DNA of 64,000 nt from Hypomyces perniciosus (lineage: Eukaryota > Ascomycota > Sordariomycetes > Hypocreales > Hypocreaceae): contig SPDT01000003.1 of NCBI GenBank assembly GCA_008477525.1, forward strand, positions 62,001-126,000. The letters run 5' to 3'. The notes under the pieces were generated by a model. That model ran no database searches, was not told the DNA's origin, and was given only the letters and a program-made list of their open reading frames with translations. Within the stretch, counting starts at the first letter, position 1. Each line of letters starts with the position of its first letter. Made by a program: the position numbers and the translations under genes. Positions 47,283 through 60,890 of this stretch are shown piece after piece.

Positions 47283-50200
47283 TTACAACCTAACTAAATC
47301 GAAAACCTAGTTATAGGATTATAGTAGAATATTAAAGCCTTTAGCTAATGATTAATAGATTATAGCTATAAATGTAATCCTATAAAAAAGATATTATTAT
47401 ATACAACTGTAATTTAAGATTATTAAGATTATTATAATTTAAATAATTTAAATAATTTAAATAATTTAAATAATTACATAAAATTAAAAAAATTTAGTTA
47501 ATAGTTTTTTATTGAAAAAGCTATTAAAGTTTTTAAATAATATTATAAATATATTTATAATAATATTTCTTTTAATAATTTTAATATTTTACTTTTTACT
47601 TTACTTTTTTATTAAAAATAAAACTATAATAAATATAATAATATAAATAAATATAAAAATAAATATAAAGTTAATAAAATAAAATAATATTATATTTATA
47701 TGAAAAAAGCCTTTTAATATATAAAAGTTAATTATATAAAATAAAATAATAATATTAATATTTAATTATTAAAAATATTAAATAGTAATAAATAAAATAT
47801 TAATGGTAAATAAATATTATAGACTTATAAAACTAAATATTATTTATATTTACTTTAAACTTTATATTAAACTTTAAAGGGATTAAATATTAAAATATTT
47901 AAAAGAATTATTTAAAATATAACCTTTTAAATATTTTAATAAAAGTATTATAATACTTTAACTATTTTTTATTTAATGATATAATTACTTTATTTACTTT
48001 TAAATTCACTTTAATATAAAGATTAATAAAGTTCTTTTAACTATTAAATAACTTAAAAAGAATAGTTTAAAGTAATTTAAATTTATTTAAAGGGATTTCT
48101 TTAATAATGAAATTAATGTTAATAAATTAATATAAATTATATTTTTTAATAATAATTAATTTAAAAAAAAGTTAAAATATATTTTTAATAATATTAATAA
48201 AAAATATGTTATAAAACATACATTTAGAAATTTAATTTAAAAAGAAATTACTTTAATAATATAATATATTTTAAAAATTATACTTTTAAAATTAACTAAA
48301 AAAAACTTTACTTTTATTAAATACTTTTATAATAAATTTAGATTAAAAATTAAAAAAAAAAGTATCGAAATTTTATTATAATTAAAGTATTATTAAATTT
48401 ATTAAAAAATATATAAATATAAATAATTTATTTTATAAATATTATTTAAATATAAAGAAAAAATAATAGTAGTTTAAATACATTTATTAATATTAAAGAT
48501 ATATAAATTAAAGTAATAAGTAATAAAAATATATTAACTTTAATTATAAAAGATTTAATTAAATAGATTTAAATACTATTTAAAAGGGAAAAGTAAAAGT
48601 AGTTTATTATTATAATAAATTAAAATATTTTTTAAAGGACTATAAAGCTTTATAAAAGTTAAAAGCTAATAAACTTGAAAAGCATATATTAAACCTTATA
48701 TAAAAAATTAATATAATTTTAAAAACTATTAAATATATATTTTTTAATTAAACTATATATTATAATAATAAGTACTTGATTTATATATTTAATAAAAATA
48801 AAAGTAAATAATATTTAAAATAACCTAAAAAAATATTTATAATAAATTAAAAGAGATATTACTTAAAATTTAGATTTTTAACTTTTAAAAGTATTTTCAA
48901 AAAAGAATATATTTATTATATTTAAATAATGAATAAAACGTAAACTTTAATTATAGAAAATTGAATAAAAATAATTATATTTTAAATAAATAAATAATTA
49001 CTATAATTAATTATTAATAAATTACTATAGGCAATAACAATAAAGCAGTAAATATAATAATAAAACTAAAAATAACTTTTTATAATAGATATATTATTTA
49101 TAAATAATAACTTTAAAGGTAAATTAAATAAATACTATTTAAACTTAATTAAAAAAGTTACTATAAAAATATAATAAAATAAATTAAACCTATACCTATA
49201 TAAATAAAACTTATATATTTCTATATATAAAAAGATTATATTATACATAACTTTATTTATAAAAAATTTAATAGTATATACTAGGTTATTTATATTATAT
49301 ATAAGTATATAATATACTTTAAAAAAAAAGAAAAGCATAATATATTTTTAATTAAAGTTTTATTTTACTTTATAAAATAAATATAAAATTATAATATTTT
49401 TAAAAAATAAATTATAACTATATAATATTACACTTTAAAATTATTATTATTAAATTAAATACTAAAACTTTAAAAGAATATTATTAACTATAAAAACTTA
49501 AAAAATATATATTTAAAGGATATTATATTTACTACCAAAAGAAATTAATAAAATAGTATTTTTACTATAATAAAAAGTTTAAGTATAATTAATAATACTA
49601 TTTAGAGTATAACAGCTTAAAGTATATTATATATAAATAAAATAAATTATATAATTAATATTTATAATAAACTAATAATACTTTATATTTATAATTAAAT
49701 TATATATATTATTAAATATATAAATATATTATTTACTTATAGGAAATACTTTAGAAATACTAAATATAAAAATATATCAAATATAAACCTACTTTAAAAG
49801 ATAAAGAGATAAATGAAATTGTAAAAAAGCTGCATTATAATTAATTTAATTTTATTATTTATAAAAGAACTGCCTATAATAAAAGAAAATACTATTTACT
49901 TTAAAGAACGTTAATTAACTGTAAAGTCTATATCAAGAAATAATTAAAAAGTAATTAATATTACTTATAAAAGGGCTATAAAGTAATAATTAATAAATTA
50001 TATCTTTTAAACTATTAAATAATAAAAGTAATAATAAAGATTTACTATATTTGAAATTAAAGATAATAATTAATGAATATTAATTATATATAGTAATAGA
50101 TAGTAAAATAATAGGTAATTTTATTATATATATAACTATAAATTACTTATAGTTATTTGAAAAAAGGACTAAACTATATTAACTTTATTAAATAAAAATA

Positions 50201-52897
50201 AAAGTTTTATATATCATAATAAATAGATTAAATAAAAGATTAATTATTTTAAATTTAAAATTGTTAAAAATAAAAAAGTGGTTTTTTATAATATAGTAAA
50301 TATTAATAAATATAATATTATATTTAATTATTTTTAACTAAATTAAAACAATTTTAATATTAATTAAAAGAAAGGCTAGCTTTATTAATATAATAATCAA
50401 ACTTCTTTAATAATTAAAACTATTAAAAAGGCCTTAACTGTAAGGCAGAAATCCTATATAAAACCTTTAAATATATTAAAAAAAGAAACTAAAAACATTA
50501 CGGTTAATTTAATTATAGAAATAATTTACTTAAAAATAAGATTTAAATAAAGTAAAAGGAAAAATAAATAAATTTAAAGAATAATTGCCTTTTAATAAAA
50601 AGTATTTAATAATATTAATAAAATATTTAAAATAAAAAACTTTAAAATAATAATATTACTAGAATAATTATAAAATATTTTTAAAGAATATTAAAAGGAT
50701 CATAAACTATTTAAAGAAATATTTAATATTAAACTATTAAAATATAATTAATAAAATTATATGATTAAACTTAAAGATAGTATAAATATTACCTTTTATA
50801 AAATTTATAATTTAAATAAAAAAAAGCTTAAAAGCTTATATAATTATATAAATAATATATTAGTTAAAAAGTATATATTTAACCCTTTTTATTAAAAGCA
50901 GGCTATTTTATTATATTTATATTAAAGGAAAAAGTCAACTATAATTAATTATAAATTATCAATAATTTAATAAAGCTACTATAAAAAATAAAACTTTATT
51001 ATTATTAATAATAAAATTATAAATCAATTGTATAAAAAACATAGTTTATAGTAGTAGACTTTAAAGGCATTTATAACTTTATTTAAATTAAAAAAAGGAT
51101 ATAAAGAAGTAATTATATTTTAAATTAAATATAGCCTATTTAAATACTTAATTATACCTTTTAGCCTTATTAATACCCCTATAATATTTTAAAAAAGAAT
51201 TAATAATATATTAAAAAAATACTTTAATATCTTTATAGTTATTTACTTAAATAATATTTTAATCTTTTTAAATATTTTTAAAGAATATAAATTATATATC
51301 TATAAAGTATTATAAATACTATCAAATATTAAATTATTTATAAAATAAAGGAATATGAATTTTATATATAAAAATCACTTTTTTAAAGTATATGATTATC
51401 TTTAAAGAAATTTATACAAATTTATTAAAAGTATAAATAGTAAAAGACTAGCTTATACCTATAATAATTAAAAAAGTTTAAAGCTGTTTAAGATTTATGT
51501 ACTATTATCAATAATTTATTAAAGGCTATAAAAATATTATATAAACCTTTTATAAATTTATTAAAAAAGATTAAAGGTTTTTAAAAGTATTAAATATATA
51601 AAAAGCTTTTAATAAACTTCAATAGTTTATTTTAAAAAAACCTATATTTATTATATTTAAGCTATATAAAAAATGAAAATTAAAATGAATACTTTTAACT
51701 TTATTATAACAGCTTTATTTAATTAAAAAGATAAAAATAATAAACTATATTTTATTACCTTTTATTCTTAAATACTATATAGTATAGAATTAAACTATTT
51801 AATATATAATAAAGAATTCCGTACTATTATTTTTATATTTAAAAAATAATAATACTCTTTATTAAAAAAAATATATAAAGTAAAGGTATATATTAATTAT
51901 TAAAATATTATATATTTCGCAATAATTTAGTAACTCTTTAAAAAATAAATTTATTATATAAACTACCTTTTAAAATTTAACTATATTTTAATCTATTAAA
52001 AGGGATTTAAAAATAAATCAATAAATATATTTAATAAACAAATTATTTATAATTAAAAAAGAATTAAATATATTAAATAGATTTCAACATAAACCCTTAA
52101 AAGATATTATTAACAAATAATGTTTTAAACTATATCTAAAGTATTAAATAATAATACTATACTTTAATGCATTAAAAAGTATTATACTACTTAAAATAAT
52201 AATAAATGCTTAAAAGATATAGAATTTAATAAAAAAGGAATTTAATAATAAAATAAAAACATTTAAATTTTAAATAAACTTTAGAAAAATATAATTGTAG
52301 AAGTTTATTAATATTTAATATATAGATATAAAGGTATTTGTAAAACTTATAAACAAATATAAAACTACTTTAAGTTTTAAAGGCTTAAGAAAATAATAAA
52401 GGTAAAAGAGCTTTAAGCTACTTATAAAATAGTTAAATAAACCATATAATAAAACAAAAAAGAATATAAAAAGTAATATAACATTTACTGACTTAAAAAG
52501 AAATTTACTGCTAGCAATTAAGTATTATTATTTATAAAATACCTAAAATTCCAGCAATTTAATAAAAGATTCGCTAAAAAGTATATTAGTCTATACTAGA
52601 TTAAATGCGAAATTAAAATAAATAAACTAGTATATTAGCTTTATCTCCCATTTTCTATTAAAATTTATAATATTGTTAATATCATAAATCTTAAACTGTA
52701 TTATAGCTATAAAGGAGAACCTTTTAAGCTAATAGATTACCCCTTTAACATTAAAACAAAATTTAAAATCGAAAAAGTTATTAATTATAAATATAAAGGA
52801 ATATAATACTTATATTTAATTAAGTAAAAAGACTATTTAAAGACTAATAATAATTAATAAAAGAAAAGTAATTTTATTAATATTAAGTTAATTTATA
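47283..52897 (+). mobile_element. Hyper-RIPed Ty3/gypsy element E
   Basis: Begins TATTACAACCTAACTAAATC, a decayed TGTTACAACC LTR start, mirrored at 35,613. The first 2 kb matches the inverted block at 33,595-35,613. RT and RNase H can be read at ~50,950-52,120: KAFITLFKLKKGYKEVIIF, YLIIPFSLINTPIIF, RINNILKKYFNIFIVIYLNNILIFLN, and later RKLSP-type ELNYLIYNKEF. At 52,398-52,895 it is colinear with 41,798-42,300 of element D (integrase C-terminus and chromodomain), so the two are related. It is the most AT-rich element in the window, probably the oldest. No 3' LTR is visible; element C begins where it ends. Confidence 0.75.
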
Positions 52898-55800
52898 TTA
52901 TAGCACCGACTATAACGCGATATTGATGCCCTATTATATAAGCCCCGGTTATATAACCAGGCCCTAATGCATTCCTAGCTATAGCTTTCTGTAAAGCTTT
53001 AAGGCTTTCTTGCTCTTTATAGTATAATAATAATATTTGCTTTAACCTGCCTTTCTATACTATAATAGTTTATATTATCTTTTAATTTAGCTATATTATT
53101 ATAAGGTATATACTTAACCGATTATAAATTCCCTTTAAATCCCCCTTTATTCCTAAACCTATAATAACGCCTTTACAGCTTAGCCTTTATCCTTTAAACC
53201 TTATATCTGTAAAAAATTAATTATAAATGAAATAAATATAAATACCTTAAACCTTACCCTGCAGCTTAACTTAGCCTAATAGACTATAATTTTAACTATA
53301 AAGTTTACGCTTTTCCTTTTTCTTTTTAAAACCTTATAAAAGTCTAGCGTTAATAGTAACTATATATATTTAATAAACGCGATTATTAAAGATAATAACC
53401 TTTATTATTCATTCTATCTCTTTAACCAAGTAATTAAAAAAGGCTTAGCTTAATAAAAAGAATAAAAATAAACTTTTAAATAAAAAATCTTAAAATAGGC
53501 AGCTGAAAATTAAAACTTTAAAGTATAAATTAAAGCCTAGGTTAAAGCTTTAAATGCAGCTTTATTATTAAGCCCTAGAAATAATAACCTACTTAACTGC
53601 CGCTAAATTAAAGACTTTAAGTAATTTAATAGTAAATAGAAAAATATTATTAAATATTAGTAAAAATATATTAATTAGTGTTTTTAGATTAATATTACTT
53701 TTGCAGGCAATTAATTAATCTTTTTAATTAAAGTTAAAAAGATCCTGTATATTGCAGGTCTTTTAAAAGGAGATATATATAAACTATAATAAAGAAACTT
53801 TAATATTATTATCGAGAGTTTTAATAACCCTGCCTAATAGTATTAAAAGACTAATACAGTACTTTTCATTAATTTTAATAAATAATATAAAACAATTAAC
53901 CTCTTTTAAAAGGTATTGCAGTCTTTTAATAACCTGTATATATTAAATAAACCTTTTTAAAACTTTATAGTAAAGGTATCTATATTAGGCAATAAACACA
54001 GCAAAACTATTAAATAAATAATAAAAGCCTTAAAAATAAAGGTCTTTTAAGAGTTTATTAACGCTATAAAGACTTAAATAATTAAGCTAAATAAATTTAA
54101 CTTTACTAAATAGTACTAACTTTACTAGACTATCTATAATAGGCTTTAAAAGGGCGCCTATTATAATACCCTCTATACTACTTAAATAAGGCAGTATTAA
54201 TAAAGCTATTAACAATCGCAGTATTAATATTAACAGTAATATTATTAATACTAGCAGAATAATTAAGCCACTGCCTTAGCGCTAGCCAGCAAACTAATAT
54301 AATTAAATACTATATATACCCTACGACTTTACCTTTAAGTCTTTCGCGAGGAATATATTATTAAAGGACTTTACTTTTACTGCAAAAAAGCAGGCTATAG
54401 CCTCAATAAATACAATAAGAAAAAGTAATCTAATATATATTAAAGTAATTTATATTAAATATAAAATTAAAACCGCTAAATTTAATTATACTAGCTATAC
54501 CTTAACCTAACAGCACTTTCAAGCTAATAATAAAATAGCCTAATAAAGTATAATAATTAAACTTTAATAGCGCGCTAATATTACCTGTAATGTTTAGGTA
54601 ACCTATAAATCTAAGCCTTAAATAATATACCCTCTTTAAGTATTAATAAAGATAATAACAGTAAGACTGCCTTATTAACTTTTAATCTACTTTAATTTGA
54701 TTAAATTTACCTACTAGGAACCTAAACTTAACTCGCAAACTAGGGAAAAGATTAACCTTTATTAAAATTGCAAGTAAAGGTTAACTATAAATAAAACTAT
54801 TATCTTAAAATACATCTACTGCTATTTTTTTAATTAGAAACCCTTTAAACTTAAGTTAATAGATAGTAAATCCCTTTTAATATAAACCATATTATTTTAT
54901 GTATATAATATTTATATTAATATAAAAGCTTTAATAAATAGCGGCTATATACTTTAAGCTTTTACTAACTGCACTTTTATTAAGCAATTTAATATTATTA
55001 CCTAATAACTGCAATTTACTAGGAATCTTTTATTTACTAATAAAAGTATAGCTAATAAAATTTTAAACTTCTTTATTATATAAACTATAATTAGCTTTTA
55101 TAAAGAACTCTGCCTCTTTTTTATTATAAGTATCCCTAATAATATACTTATAATCTTTAGCCTTTTATAGCTAAGAAAATATAACCTTAATATTAACTAG
55201 AAAGAGTTAACTATTACTTTTAAATCCTATTACTATTATAATTACTGTCTTTTAAAAAGTATAGCTGGCTTTATATAGGTTTTAATAGCAGTCGAGATAA
55301 AAAATAACTTTGCTAAAGTTAATATAGGGAGTATATATTACTAGCAACTAATAGTTAAAAACGCCCTAGATAAAGCAGAGCTTAACCTAACTAAATAAAA
55401 AACTATACTATACTAGCAATTATTAATTGAAAATACCTTAAAAGAAATAGACTATAACCTAATTAAGGAAAAGGCCTTAAAACTATACATTCTATAAACC
55501 TTAACACTAAACTAAAATTACTATATAACCTATAGGTATAGTGGAATTAATAATAAAGAAATATAGGTATAAATAATTTTAAATTAAATATATATAAAGC
55601 TACTGCCTGCCTTTATAATCTGCAGTTAATAATAAAAAAGGAAACCCCTACTAAAGCTATTACTATTACTTTTTAATATATTATTTCTATAAAACTAAAC
55701 TAAAGTTTAAAATTAAAAAGTATACCTAAATATAACAGATATATAAATAGTGGCAGCTATAAACTTTATTACCTTTTGTTAATAATTATATATTTATATA

Positions 55801-57203
55801 ATAAAAGTAACTTAAAAGGAGATTAATTAAATTATTAAAATTAAAGAATTAATATTTATTACTTTATTAAAGCTTTTAAATAAGTTTTTCTAATAAATAC
55901 TTATAAAATAAAGAAGCTATATTAAAGTAAAAATAGTATTACTTAAAGAAATATATAACTTTATCGATAAATACTACTCCCTAATATAATTAAAAAAGAT
56001 TATAGTTACTAATATTAAGAAATTTATAGTAGGGAAATTTAAATTTAGTAAACTAGATATCCTAAAAAACTGCTATCTTAGCTATATAATTTATATAATA
56101 CTTTCCTGCTAAAGACAGTAAATAAGTTTCCTTTATAATAGGTCTAAGACTATAAAATTAAAATACTGCTAAAAAAACCTGCTATATTAAAAGAATAAGC
56201 TATTTTTATTTAATAAACTGCAGGTAATAAGAAAATAGTTAAATAATAATTTAGTAAAAGGATTTATCTATAAATCGCGAGTATAATATACTGCTCCCCT
56301 CCTTTTAGCCGCAAAACTAAAAGGCAGTGTTTATATCTATTAAAATTATTAAAGGTTAAACAATATTACTATTAAGAATTAGTACCTATTGCTATTAATC
56401 CAGGAAACGCTTAACGCTTTCAGTAATATAAAGTATATATAAAACTTGATATTATTACTATATTTAATAACCTCTATATTACTAAAGGGGATATATAGAA
56501 AACAGTATTTATTATAAGGTTTAGCCTTTTCAAGATATTAATTATACCTTTTAGACTTTATAATACACCTACTATATTTTAATACTATATTAACTATACT
56601 CTCTATAACCTCCTTAACTATATTTATATAATATACCTTAATAATATCTTTATATATTTATTATATTGAAAAAAGTATTAAAAATATATACGCGAAATAA
56701 TAGCCTACCTCTAAAACATTAGCCTTTAGATTAATATTATTAAATATAAGTTTAAGATAATAAAGATAAAATACCTTAGTTTAATTATTACCTTAAATGG
56801 ACTAGAAATAAATCCCGAGAAAGTTAAAGCTATATTAAACTAGTAACTATTTAAGGGAGTAAAAGACCTATAAAAGTTCTTTAACTTTATAAATTTCTAT
56901 TACTGTTTTATTTAAAAATACTTTAAAATAGCTGTACTATTAAATAAGCTTTTAAAGAAAGATTAACGATATACTTAAAAAGAGAAATAGCAGGAAGGCT
57001 TTAATTTAATTAAATATACCTTTAAATTAGCTTTAGTTTTAGCCTTCTTTAACTATAATAAATAAATAGTCTTTAAGACTAATGCCTTTAACTAGGTATT
57101 AGGCAGTATCCTATTACAGTATAATAAAAAGGGTATTCTATGCTTTATTATATTCTTCTCCGCAAAATATAATATTTAAAAATGCAATTATAAGATTTAT
57201 AAT
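52898..57203 (+). mobile_element. RIP-degraded Ty3/gypsy element C, interrupted in RNase H
   Basis: Starts at about 52,898 with a probable LTR (TATTATAGCACCGAC...) that contains a perfect 12-bp palindrome GGTTATATAACC (52,947-52,958). A gag-like region lies at ~53,700-54,500. RT at ~56,430-56,850 includes YITKGDIQKT-like residues, PFRLYNTPTIFQYYINYTLYNLLNYIYIIYLNNIFIYL and KIKYLGLII. RNase H starts at ~57,000 (NPEKVKAIL upstream, then TNAFNQVLGSILLQYN, FFSAKYNIKKCNYKIYN) and is cut at 57,203, where the LTR of chromovirus B starts. The rest of pol is not seen in the window and should resume beyond 64,000. Confidence 0.8.
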
Positions 57204-57365
57204 TATCACGGCATACAGAACAGCGGGTCAAGGTAATATCTTTATTGTGCCTTAAACAAGGCAAGAAGCTATAAGAATATGGTTCGAAGGTATAGGACCA
57301 AGTTATCACGTGAGGACGCATATGATGCTGATAAGTCATCAGAGGGCAGGTTTGGTACCGTGATA
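57204..57365 (-). repeat. 3' LTR (162 bp) of chromovirus B
   Basis: Bounded by a perfect 8-bp inverted repeat, TATCACGG and CCGTGATA. On the minus strand the polypurine tract (AAAAGGGGGGGG, plus strand about 57,369-57,380) lies directly upstream. Near-identical LTR sequence is at 63,871-64,000 and a RIPed one at 17,696-17,857. The 80-residue minus-strand frame at 57,148-57,390 is an accident of this LTR. Confidence 0.9.
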
Positions 57366-57479
57366 GTACCCCCCCCTTTTCAAACTCCATTTACCCTTAA
57401 ATGGCTATTCTAAGACTATATATTCCAATCCTCCTATTATATCAATTCTATTATAAGCGGCTGCTGCGTTGCAGGTCTA

Positions 57480-60400
57480 GCTGGTCGGTTATCTTCCTTT
57501 TCTTGACCCAGGCAGGCGGGCCGGGCTTATCGGGGTTTTTCATATAGTATTCTAAAAGGGCAGTATCTTATCCTTTCAGATCCTTTGCGGGTTGCCAGCT
57601 TAGTGCATAGTGTTTCCAGGCTATATAATAGTATAGGCCATCCTCGTTATAGCAGTTAAGGATCTTATTAAATTCCCACTTTTCTACCACTTTATTCATT
57701 TCATTATCTTTTTTAAGGACTTATCCCTGCGTATTTTTATTCTCTCGCTTATTAATAGCGTTTTATCCCAGCAGATATATCCGTTAGCCTGCTTTATTAA
57801 CTGCCAGTAGTTTAAAGAGAGAGTTATAGAATACAGGGAAAATATAGATGCGGTCGGGGAGTTTAAGTCAGCAAGCTTAAAGGTATATATCAAGGATTTT
57901 ATATAGGCCCACCCATTTATCGTCTCCCTTTTTTATTAGGCGGTTTATTTTAAGGTATTTAGTCTTTAACTATACTTTTTCGCTAACCGCGAATTAGTAT
58001 AAGTCCTCCCTTAATATATTAGCTGCAGCCTTATATTAGGCGATCGACTATACTGCAAGGGCTTTTAGTTAATCTAGGATTTGTTAGAAACGCTCGGCCA
58101 TAGTGTTTGCTTTATAGAAACTCTTTTTTTAGGCAATAAATAGGTTTAGCAGGCAGGGGTTTAAAGGCTTAACTCCTAGGCGCAGGTAAAAACTGTAATT
58201 TATAAAAAATAGCAAGGTTCCTGTTATCTCGGATACTTAATTATTCTAGGCAAACTCTACAAATAGTAACTAGTCTACCTAATTATTCTAGTAAAAACTT
58301 ATAAACTGCCTAAAATACTACTCTACCCCTGCATTTAGCCGTTCCGTCTAGCCGTCAGTCTCTGGATAATAGGCTAAGGAATATTTAAAGTAAATTCCAA
58401 GTTATTAAAATAGCTGCTTTTAAAACTTAAATATAAACTAGGTACCCTAGTCTAATATAATTATTTCTAGGGCTCTATATAAGGTATAAATGCGCGAAAT
58501 AAAGGCATCGGCAAGTTCTTTAGTATTAAATGTATAAATAGCGATAAAATAGTATATCTTTATTAAGCAGTATACTACTATAAGGATATTCTTATAGACT
58601 AAGCCTTGCCGGTTATAGTTAGGCAGTGGTGTAATATAGTTTACTAAAATATCGCTCTAGGCCTAGAATAGTACTAGCAATGGTTTCAGGAATCCTAGGG
58701 GAGTAGACCTGCTTAATTTCATTCGAAAGCATAGGTTACAGCCTTTAATAAAAGTATTAACATCAGCTAATATTTACAGCCACTAGTATATACAGTTAAA
58801 GAGGTCTAGCGTTTTTACTTATCCTGGGTATCCCCCTGGCCTAGAAAAGTATATTCAGTATATAATTTGTATTTTCGCCTTATCTATTAACAGGAGGAAG
58901 AGTTATTCCTGGTAGTATATTTAATTACTGCGGATCTAAAAGTCTTATATCGCTGCCCTTAAGTTACTTCAAACGCTTTTAGGCTATTGTCAAACGGCTG
59001 GGTCTCAGAGCGCCTGCATTATAATACTCGCTATATCTAATAATTTATAGGCTTTATTAATTATTCCGTTAATCGATATCTCTAGGTCTAGGATTAAGGT
59101 ACTAGTCGTTACAGCGAGTAGGTTTTCATTATTTATACTTTTTATAATATCAGCATAAGCATAAGGGTCAAAGCGGCTTTCTAGGAGTAAGGTTCTCTTC
59201 CTTTCTTTTAATCGGTTATTATCTTAGTCTAACTTTACTGGGATATCTTAAAATCTCCTATTTAATACATCAAGCCTTACTGCTTTTAATCCAGGCTAGT
59301 AAATAATCCAGAAATTATACTAAGATAAGAATTCAGACTAACAGACTTATCTCTAATTTAACGCTTTAATAGTTGTAAAGTATTCTAAGTTCTTATAGTC
59401 TATAATAATCTTGAATTTATTTTTTATACTTTAGAGCTTAAAGCGCCATTTTTCCAATAATTTAATAATAACTAGCAGTTCTTTATTATAGATCTTATAA
59501 TTGTATTTAGCAGGTAAATGCTTTAATAAAAAGTTGTAACGGGTGTAGCCTAACTGGAAAGCACGCAGTTAGGGCACCTCTGTATTGTCTATCTATAGCT
59601 GAAGGAAGGAAGCTCTATACTAGCTATGTATGCGTTATATAGTTGTGCGTATAGGGTTGTGGCCGAGGTGGTTTCCTAATTAGGTAAGCGGTCTAGTATT
59701 GGTCGTATTTCCGGATTCGGCGTAGTCGTGATTCCGGGAGACATGGCCTAGCCTGTGACAAAAGTATACCATTAATTGCAAAATACTATCTTTATTATAC
59801 TAAAAAAGAATACTACCAGATACCTAGTCTAAGGTATCTATTTCTAAAACTATCTTTTTATTATAGTCGAAAAAGGCAAAGATTAAGGCAGTTATGAACT
59901 AGATTTTAAGACAGTCAAACGCAATAGTATAAAGTTCTGCCTAATTTTATAATATATCTTTTCTTAAAAGGCTATTTAAAGGTTTATAAATATTAGAAAA
60001 GTCTTTAATAAACTAGCGATAAAAATTCGCGAAACCTAGGAAGTATTAGAGTTTACAGAGGTTTAAAGGTCTCTTCTAACTTATAATTGCGGCTACTTTC
60101 TCAAAGTCTATCTTAATACTATTACTTATAATAATTAAACTAAGGTATTTTATTCTTATTATCTTAAATTCGCATTTTTTAATATTAACTTAAAGACCTA
60201 CGTTAATTAATCTATCTATAACTTCTTATATATATTATCAGTATTCCTTTCGCGTAGCTAAATAAACTAAAATATTATTAAGGTAGGCTATATAAATTTT
60301 ATTAAATAAATTATATAAGGCATAGTTAATATAGTATTAAAAAGAGGCTAGGGCATTATAAAGACTAAAAGGCATAACAAGGGTTTCAAATAACCTAAAC

Positions 60401-60890
60401 CAGGTTATAAACGCTATCTTCCATTCATATCCCTCTACAATTCTAAGTTTATTAAAGGCAGCTATTATATCCAGCTTAATATAAAATCTAGCTTTACATA
60501 AAGCATCTAATATCTCCTAGATTAGCGGCAATAAGTAGCGATTCTTTATAGTAATATTATTAAGGCCTTAGTAGTCCTAATAAATATAGACGCCTCTTTT
60601 GGGTTTTATAGCAAAGAGTAGGGGGGCAGTATATCTCGCTCTAGATTCCTTAATAAATCCTTTAGCTAGGTTTTTGTCTAGCCATTTTCTTATAACCTGG
60701 AGTTCGCTTAATAATATTAGGCGGTTCTTTTAATATAGTAGTTCCTTTCCTAATAAAAGCTTGATTTTATAATCCTATAATCTCTTAAAGGGAAACTTGT
60801 TTACTAGTTATAAGAGGAAGCCAATAATTTTATCTTATAGCTAGTTAAGAAGTTTCTTTTAAATATCATTTTCTATTACTTTTAGCTTTA
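57480..60890 (-). pseudogene. pol of chromovirus B: RT, RNase H, integrase, chromodomain
   Basis: Read right to left. RT at ~60,650-60,080 includes RIAT-type residues, INYALY-like and YLNNILVYLATRKE-like segments, then CEFKIIRIKYLSLII. RNase H lies at ~59,990-59,200, split by the solo LTR at 59,535. Integrase at ~58,800-58,240 includes GCNLCFRMK, NILIVVYCLIKIYYFIAIYTFN, ELADAFISRIYTLY and YYPETDG followed by TERLN. A C-terminal chromodomain at ~57,690-57,500 includes WEFNKILNCYNEDGLYYYIAW, KHYALSWQPAKDLKG and NPDKPGPPAWVKKRK. Stops and D-to-N changes show RIP damage, but the chromodomain is almost clean. Chromodomains direct integration to heterochromatin, which fits its landing inside another repeat. 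Confidence 0.88.
59535..59760 (+). repeat. Solo LTR inserted in chromovirus B, perfect 5-bp duplication
   Basis: A 226-bp segment starting TGTAACGGG and ending CTGTGACA, with AAAGT on both sides (59,530-59,534 and 59,761-59,765). Its base composition is normal and differs sharply from the surrounding AT-rich pol. It is unlike the other LTRs in the window, so it marks a further retroelement family. The orientation is arbitrary. Confidence 0.88.

Noticed and set aside
49135..49338. 67-residue minus-strand open frame
   Set aside because: Phe/Tyr/Ile-rich product of hyper-RIPed sequence; an accident of base composition.
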